Below, piece by piece: positions 57,914 through 64,000 of a DNA stretch of 64,000 nt; the stretch's first letter is position 1; each line of letters begins with the position of its first letter. This DNA is from Gigaspora rosea (Eukaryota; Glomeromycota; Glomeromycetes; Diversisporales; Gigasporaceae): positions 9,230 to 73,229 of the forward strand of contig QKWP01000065.1 in assembly GCA_003550325.1 (NCBI GenBank). Direction: 5' to 3'. Under the pieces are notes generated by a model that saw only the letters and a program-made list of their open reading frames with translations, had not been told where the DNA came from and searched no databases. A program made the position numbers and the translations under genes.

Positions 57914-58199
57914 TAGGGTTCCTCAAATTCAAATCAAATCAAATATTGGGTCAATTTGAATTTGATCAAATCAAATTGACCCTGATTTGAATTTGATTTG
58001 ATTCAAATATTTGGATTTGAATTTGATTTGAATTTGAATTTTTAATAGTAATTTTCAAATCAAATCAAATATTTGTCAAATCAAATCAAATTTGGTCAGA
58101 TTTGAATTTGATCAAATCAAATATAGTCAAATTTGAATTTGAATTTGATCAAATATTTGATTCAAATATTTGAAGATCAAATCAAATTGCGGAACCCTA
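57914..58199. mobile_element. hAT-type MITE filled with TTTGAATTTGATC repeats
   Basis: The left end TAGGGTTCCTCAA and the complement of the right end, TAGGGTTCCGCAA, are terminal repeats. GTAGATAT is duplicated perfectly at 57906-57913 and 58200-58207. All 286 bp between the ends are TTTGAATTTGAT / ATCAAATCAAAT arrays. The terminus resembles that of the autonomous hAT at 35675 (TAGAGTTCC), a possible source of transposase. Confidence 0.88.
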
Positions 58200-58328
58200 G
58201 TAGATATGTAATATTATACAGGGATGTTACTAAAAGTTCATGAAGTATCTATGGCCTCTTACTATGTCTTGTGAGTTTGGTTATTTCCAAATCAGGTTCT
58301 AACTATCAAATTCAAATTACCACCAGGC

Positions 58329-58382
58329 GGAGTTGAACTAGCAATCTTCGAATGGAAACCTGGAAGCATAGCCACTATGCTA
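58329..58382 (-). promoter_or_regulatory. RNA polymerase III type-2 promoter boxes of SINE-B
   Basis: On the minus strand, A box TAGCATAGTGG at 58382-58372 and B box AGTTCAACTCC at 58339-58329. Both fit the tRNA consensus well and are spaced about 32 bp apart. Confidence 0.72.
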
Positions 58383-58836
58383 TTGACCTGCAGGTCCTGG
58401 AAATAGGACTATATAGCTTATTCTATTAAATAACTTATTAATATTAAATTTTATATATTATTATACTTATTATCTCGATTAGGGTGAATCTGATGAACCA
58501 ATAGATGAATACTTTATAGTTTTATATAATAGTTCAAAAAAAACACATTGTTGTAAGTTATTAATTCTTACTAAATAATATAAAATTTCAAATAAATATA
58601 TATTATATATATATATATATATCAGTTATATATATATATCTTTTTTTTTAATATAGCATATTCACATCGTACAGGCAATATTATTAAACAAGAAATAATA
58701 ATTCAAAGCCTGCAATATTAAATTTCATATATTGATACCTATAATTTAAAACAATCAAAGGGTATTCATTTGCATCTACCACCTCCACCTAATCGAGTGC
58801 CACTTACTATAATAATGTGTTTACAAGAATTAATAT

Positions 58837-59990
58837 TAGAGCAGTTACCTGGGTCAGGTTAACCCGTACGGGTCAGAAATTGGCACGGGTTATGCGGGTT
58901 ACAGGTCAAAATCAGGTTGACCCAGGTTAGTATAACCTGTCAAGTTTATTATATAACTTGTGGTAAGTAATTTATGTTGACTATGAAATAAGCAGTAATT
59001 TTATACCCAATAGTAATTTTTTATAATAATGAAAGTAACGTTCAAAAATTGATTCCTACAAAAATGACAAACTAGACTTTTATTAAAACTTATTCTTCAA
59101 TTGGTTGAAAATTAAAGAGTGACTAGAATGAGAGGCTTAGTGAAATGAGCTGATTAGATTTGGCAGGTTGGGTGGGAGAGTTGTAGGTATAACATCTAAT
59201 ACTCAAAGTAATTTGAATAGTCTTACAATACAAACAAACTAACACTTCTTTAACTACAGCTTGGGTTCTACTACTTGGGACCCAAATATCAGTCATCATA
59301 GATCAAATATTGGTGCAGAACAAATTAATTGTACAGTTTTTAAGTAATTTTAAGATACGTCAAATAACAAGAGAATTTTGTCTGATAGTTAAAATATTTT
59401 TTGTTTTATATCACTAAAAATTGATAACAATAAAATTTATATCATCTATAAGATATATTCTTATGAAACACAGTTGTGGTCGAATATATTTAAAATGTAT
59501 TCAATACAAATAAATTCTGAATTTATTTTAACAAATAAATGTTATTGAAAATAAGAATTACTATATACTGTTTTTTTCTTTTTTTTTTTGTCCATTATAT
59601 GATATATTATTCGCTATATTCATAGTATTTTTGTTTAAATTGAAATACCTTATGATATCAATAATATTATTTTGATATTCTCCAAAGATCGTATATTAGA
59701 CACTGCTAGCCTTAGTGTTGTATTGGGAATTTGTAGTTTCACTTTACTGTAATTAAATACTTGTAAGTATATAATTCCTGATCAATAAATGTCAAAACTT
59801 TTTGATTATTTTTATTGTGAAAAAGTTTGTTACACTAAGCTAACTTTAAAAAGCATCATTAAAACTAGTTTAAAGCTTTGTTATATTAAAAAAATTATAA
59901 CATGTTTGACTCGAGTCACAACTCGGGTCAATATCTGACCCAAACTCATTTAACCCGAGTCACAATTTTTTGACCCAGGTAATAGCTCTA
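58837..59990. mobile_element. hAT-type non-autonomous element, 1,154 bp
   Basis: TAGAGCAGTTACCTGGGTCA at the left and the complement of TGACCCAGGTAATAGCTCTA at the right match at 18 of 20 positions. ATTAATAT is a perfect 8-bp duplication (58829-58836, 59991-59998). Subterminal regions contain GGTTAACCCG / GACCCGAGT words. No open frame of significance. It splits a coding block of the MULE-like pseudogene. Confidence 0.87.
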
Positions 59991-60027
59991 ATTAATATGC
60001 CAAACTGATGACAATACTACTAATATG

Positions 60028-60360
60028 AGGTGATTTCAATAGAAACAGCCCATTTTTACATATATTTTATTTTGAGATAATTGAGTTTAATAATTTGTTT
60101 TGATTTTCGGACTGATCCAGGATTAACAAATTTCATGATTTTTATTGGTTAAAGGAAACAGGTAACTATCGGGTAATCTCGTGATGTGTTGGCCCTACGC
60201 AGCCTCATGTAATTTTTTTTTACATTATCATCATTTTTTATTATACAAATCGACTTTTATTTATAATTGAAAAATGTTAGTCATATCAAAATTTATATAA
60301 ATCTAATAAAAACTCAATTTTCAAAAAATTGTAAAAGTGCTGTTTTTATTGAAATCACTC
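60028..60360. mobile_element. MITE with GAGTGATTTCAATA ends
   Basis: GAGGTGATTTCAATAGAAAC is mirrored by TTTTTATTGAAATCACTC. The core is homologous to 27655-27991 throughout, but the outermost 15-20 bp are different and still self-complementary. Confidence 0.65.
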
Positions 60361-60406
60361 TATATTACACCAACATGAATTTTAACTGGCACATATATAA
60401 ATATAA

Positions 60407-60753
60407 GTTTTACTAAAACGCACCTATGGTGTTTTACACCATGTTACACAAAACCATTAAAATAGCCAATCAAAATTTAAGATCAGGTGTAACATAAAAT
60501 TTCAGTTTTTTTGTTTATTTTTTCATATCTCTAAAGTTTGCTTATGAAACCACCTTTGGGGCTCTAATAAAAAAAATTCCTTGCTAAATTTTGGTATAAA
60601 CTATGCCCCCTGCCCTATCCCAGGTCTCACCCTAACCCTAAGGTAATAAAATTTTATTTTTTGTTTTATAAAAGCTTATTTTTTGTTTTTGTTATACAGA
60701 TTTGTAAATCTAATTTACCTATGGTGATAAAACACCATAAGTGCGTTTTATAA
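60407..60753. mobile_element. GTTTTACTAAAACGCACC-family MITE
   Basis: GTTTTACTAAAACGCACCTA and, on the right, ACCATAAGTGCGTTTTATAA are inverted. The core has CACCCTAACCCTAAGG (about 60628-60643). Same family as 44234-44405 and, more distantly, 9994-10397. Confidence 0.65.
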
Positions 60754-60804
60754 TAATTGTATAAATATAATTAAAAAAAAATTTTTTTAAAAAAAATTTA
60801 ATTT

Positions 60805-61731
60805 GTCTCTCTGAAGTAAAATACAAAAACTATCAAATAGTAGTTGGTTACTAAGTAACCAGAAGTCTTTGTCATCAAGCTCAAACGTTTTTGGACTTTA
60901 TGAAAGCTGTATATTTTTCTGTAGACTACAAAACTTACATGGTTTTAAACTCACGAAACAAGTTGGACCGTTTGGAACCTCCCTCATCCCTTTGGTCTTT
61001 TTCAAAATTTTGACAAATTGGGCATTTTGGCTTATCTCTCCAAAAGACCGACAATATTTACCTCCCCAATTTGGAAATATAGCTGCTATAATAAAGTCAT
61101 GAATGGATTTTAGTCTTTTTAAATAAACAACAAATGACACGTGTTTGAGAAAACCTTGTAACGAAATTTTGTTCTAGAATATTCTTATAGCCGTAGTTTC
61201 TTTTATACACCTATCTCTACAGTTTTTTTTTAGGTTAGAGGCCATTTTTTCTAGCAATAGTTTTTCGCCTATATATGATAAATTGAGTTTAGTTAGAGAC
61301 TACTTTTCTTAGTATTATGTAATTTTTAAAATAGTCCATCCTGGTGCTAGGTCTTAATTGACCTGAGGCCTTGCTTTTTCTTTTTTTTTTTTCTTTTCTA
61401 TAATTTGTTTTCTCGTTTTGTTTTTGTTTTTTTTTTTTACTTTTTACTACCTTTTTTTTTTATATTGCCCTTAGTAGTTTAGTTTTTTCCTTCTACTTCC
61501 AAGAATCTTTCCCCCAAAATATGCCCTTGTATAGTGGAGCGAGGCTGATGGACTAGTTGGTGTCTCCTGAAATGCCATGCAGCGATTTGTATTTGGTTTA
61601 GTTGTCTAAATTGGATGATGCCAGTATCTGTTTATTCTTTGTCCTACGGGTATTTGTACTAGTTTTTTATTAGTCTAATAAATCAAAGAGGTTGTATTTG
61701 GCAAGTCTCGCCTAAGAGGAAAAAAAAAAAG
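60805..61731 (+). mobile_element. Poly(A) retroposon, family C copy 2
   Basis: A 927-bp insertion between AAAAAATTTAATTT at 60791-60804 and 61732-61745. It has a pyrimidine tract (61375-61450) and a 3' end AATAAATCAAAGAGG..CCTAAGAGG followed by A-rich tail. The region 61030-61105 (AAAAGACCGACAATATTTAC, CCAATTTGGAAAT) resembles 53885-53930 in copy 1. A short frame at 60869-61102 is not conserved in the other copy and is not called. Confidence 0.7.
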
Positions 61732-63244
61732 AAAAAATTTAATTTTTAAATTATATTTAATTTAGGAAATTTGTAAATAATGCAACCTATTTTTAGTATT
61801 ATGTGAACAAAATTCAAAAGGAATTCATCCACAAGAACCAGGACTTCTTGGAGTCATTTATAACTATTCATGCAATCTTAATAATATTCACGATTATATA
61901 AAGTAATTAGATATATATTATATATATATTAAACTTAAATTAAAATTTTAATAAATTATTATTTTTTTTAGAATTTTTTGAAGATAGTCATATGATGATA
62001 ATTTGTACAACTTTCGAACAACTATCAGAATGGTCCAAGTGTGAACATTTTTAAATTGATCAAACGGGTTGCTAGTGAAATCAATGAATTTGAGATTAGT
62101 AATTATGATACAAGACATAATTTAAGTAAGCTAATCAGGATGCCTGTATAAATAAAGTTATTATTTTATCTAATTTATAACCTTAATATATTAATTTTTA
62201 TTGAGTCCTTACTTATGTTAGAGTTTTCACTAATCAAGCTACGATGATCGCATACCAAAGAATTTTTTGTGCATTGTTTGATCTTGTATCACAATTAACT
62301 AGCTTGTCACATCCTGGAGATTTTGCACAGGCTGGACTTGTTTTAAACGAAATTGATTAAACCAAAAAATTAGGAGGAACATTTAACTTATATATTTAAA
62401 TCCTGCTATAGCTTGCTACTTTATAATATTTATTTATTTACTATGGATTACAGTATTTTGTTTTTTATTTATTTATATAAAAAAAAAATATGATGATAAC
62501 ATAACTAATAACATGCTCGCATTGTTTATGGCTAAATCAGAAGATAAAATTAATCGATTATTCGATGAAATTCAAGAAGTAGAAAATTTAGCAGGTTAGT
62601 AAATTTTATAATTTCTAAATAATTTTATAATACATATATTAATATAGTTATCGTTATATATTAGATTGGGTTTCATTTTATCGGCAAAAATGGGTTATTG
62701 CATCTCTTAATAACTATATGTCACAAATTGACTGTAATATTTGGAAATCATCTCCTAATAATACGAACATTGTCGAAGCTGCTCATGCTTTAAGTAATCG
62801 ACGTGGGAAAAGTTTAAAATTAATGAGTGCTATTCTGCAGTAAATTCTGTTTTTATACGTATCATTTTAAATTATTATATTTTATAGTAGATAATTGATA
62901 TTAATTTGTTTTGTAGAGGAAGGAAAAATTTACAGCAATTCATATTCATCAACAATATAATGTACCCAATCACGGACGATACAAAGGCTCAATTAGTCGC
63001 AATGTTTTATTGAATAAATGTAAGGTAAACAAATAATTTAATTATAAAATTTTTTTATTTTAAACCATTAGCAAAAGTTTCAAAAAAAACTATCAAAATA
63101 AAAAAAATCTGAAGTAATCGTTATTAATTTAACGAAAGTGATCAGAAAGAAAGTTCAACCGTTAATAAACTTGAAGATCAAGAACGGCTTTTAGCAATAA
63201 AAGAACGTGAGCTAGATATAAGAGAACTACATGTTTTTAATTAA

Positions 63245-64000
63245 CACTATTGGTTAGCTATATAATCATACAATTTATTTATTGAAAAAAAATTTTTTTC
63301 TAAAGTTTAAGTATTCAACAAGTAGTTCAAAAATGTAGACCGATTAGTTACCAACTTTTCGATAAATTAATTTTTGATTCATATTACTACCGCAGTTACA
63401 ATGTATTTGTATTATAAAGCACAACACTCTATGTCACCATCTCGATATTCAAAAAAATGTCAAAAAACTATCTTAAAAATTGGTAAACCAACATAATTGC
63501 ATGTGGGAAAAAAGTTTGAAATTGATGATAATGCCAATGATTTTTTATTGCATCGCTATAATAAATTAAAAACATGGATATATGTAACATACAAGCTTGT
63601 GAAAATCTTGATTTTTGTTAAAGCTATCTCGTAAAATCTTGATTTTGTGAGAGTATACAATCCCGCAAAAATCTTGATTTTTTTAAAAACTTTGTACTGT
63701 CTCATATCGATATATTTTTATTTTAAATTCTTTATGACTATTTTATATATAATATATATTATGTGTATAGTATGCTAGATTTATATACTCAAGTATACAC
63801 TACTCTACTAAACTATATGATGAGTTAGTTTTATATACTCAAATGCGATTAACATATGGGCCCTCAAAAGTAGAAACCACCGAATTTGACTTTTTAAAAA
63901 AATTTGGTTGCTTAACTTTCAAGACCTATATCTCAATGAATTTCAAAGCTATTTCAATAATTTAAATTTTAAAATAAACTTTAAGATTTAATATTTCTTT
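63245..64000. other. AT-rich end of window
   Basis: A short stretch at about 63500-63590 (HVGKKFEIDDNANDFLLHRY in one plus frame) reads like coding sequence but is too short and isolated to assign. GTAAAATCTTGATTTT repeats occur at 63600-63690. Nothing else recognised. Confidence 0.25.

Larger units (their letters stand above)
57248..58400 (-). mobile_element. SINE-B (reverse strand), interrupted by two hAT MITEs
   Basis: On the minus strand it begins at 58400 with a tRNA-like head (A box TAGCATAGTGG, B box AGTTCAACTCC) and ends in poly(A), seen as a T run just after 57247. AAATAGGACT flanks it at 57238-57247 and 58401-58410. Removing the two MITEs with their 8-bp duplications leaves about 488 bp, a normal SINE length. 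Body sequence is unrelated to SINE-A as far as I can see. Confidence 0.8.
54886..63244 (+). pseudogene. MULE-like DDE transposase pseudogene, riddled with insertions
   Basis: Coding blocks with plausible splice borders: 54886-55114 (AFGQNRTTCYYLGNVAITKK), about 56562-56630 (YLAAHKQNINLRKIKNYIEE), 58483-58552 (GESDEPIDEYFIVLYNSSKK), 58657-58836 (AYSHRTGNIIKQEI..LPPPPNRVPL), 61797-61902 (QNSKGIHPQEPGLLGVIYNY), 61972-62125 (EWSKCEHF*IDQT, then after a small deletion KRVASEINEFEIS), 62195-62360 (LTYVRVFTNQATMIAYQRIF), about 62505-62594, 62665-62839 (DWVSFYRQKWVIASLNNY, NTNIVEAAHALSNRRGKSL), 62917-63024 and about 63132-63244. The Asp in IDQT and the W..TN..EAAH..NR block resemble MULE-type transposases; I did not confirm the full DDE triad. 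Stops (TAA at about 54901, in the 58657 block, at 62050) and one deletion mark decay. SINE-A4, SINE-B, five MITEs and a retroposon lie between blocks. Confidence 0.55.

Overview
This is eukaryotic, strongly AT-rich intergenic DNA built almost entirely of transposable elements in successive stages of decay. I found no intact host gene. Four separate hAT transposase remnants, two with a visible BED-type zinc finger and one with a degraded BED-like remnant, occur together with short AT-rich introns (GT..AG), tRNA-headed SINEs, many MITEs and dispersed degenerate TTAGGG tracts. This mix best fits a repeat-rich fungus, most likely an arbuscular mycorrhizal fungus (Glomeromycotina; Rhizophagus- or Gigaspora-like). 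That assignment is inference from composition and protein style; no marker gene is present.

Layout. 0-5 kb: nested inverted-repeat elements (MITEs) and simple repeats. 5-10 kb: three copies of a ~1 kb tRNA-headed SINE (SINE-A), each with target-site duplications and each inserted into a different MITE. 10-13.6 kb: more MITEs, including a 272-bp hAT MITE with a perfect 8-bp TSD. 13.67-22.14 kb: an exact 4,237-bp direct duplication separated by a single N, almost certainly two overlapping contigs that were not merged. The unit holds nested MITEs, a 16-bp minisatellite and the 5' half of a hAT transposase pseudogene, which continues in pieces to 24.36 kb. 24.4-32.5 kb: MITEs and an A-rich retroelement-like fossil. 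32.5-34.0 kb: a second hAT fossil (minus).

34.0-50.3 kb is the most unusual part. Two divergently oriented, paralogous multi-exon genes of unrecognised function (minus, 42787 to 34776; plus, 45250 to 49527) share exon order and residues. Both are followed by repeat arrays carrying the motif ATATCGG, which also recurs in their introns. The minus copy is split by a full-length 5,564-bp hAT element (35675-41238) with an 8-bp TSD and its own nearly continuous transposase frame. A second single N, with an 87-bp duplication, lies in the first intron of the minus gene.

50.3-64 kb: a fourth hAT fossil, an uninterrupted copy of the MITE that SINE-A disrupts at 5.3 kb (a natural empty site), two copies of another poly(A) retroposon, a fourth SINE-A and a reverse-strand SINE-B. 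All of these sit in or beside an 8.4-kb, heavily interrupted MULE-like transposase pseudogene (54886-63244). The SINE-B is itself interrupted by two hAT MITEs whose interiors are simple-sequence arrays.

The sequence supports a relative order of events: old hAT and MULE-like genes came first, then MITEs, SINE-A/SINE-B and retroposons, then young hAT MITEs with perfect 8-bp TSDs.
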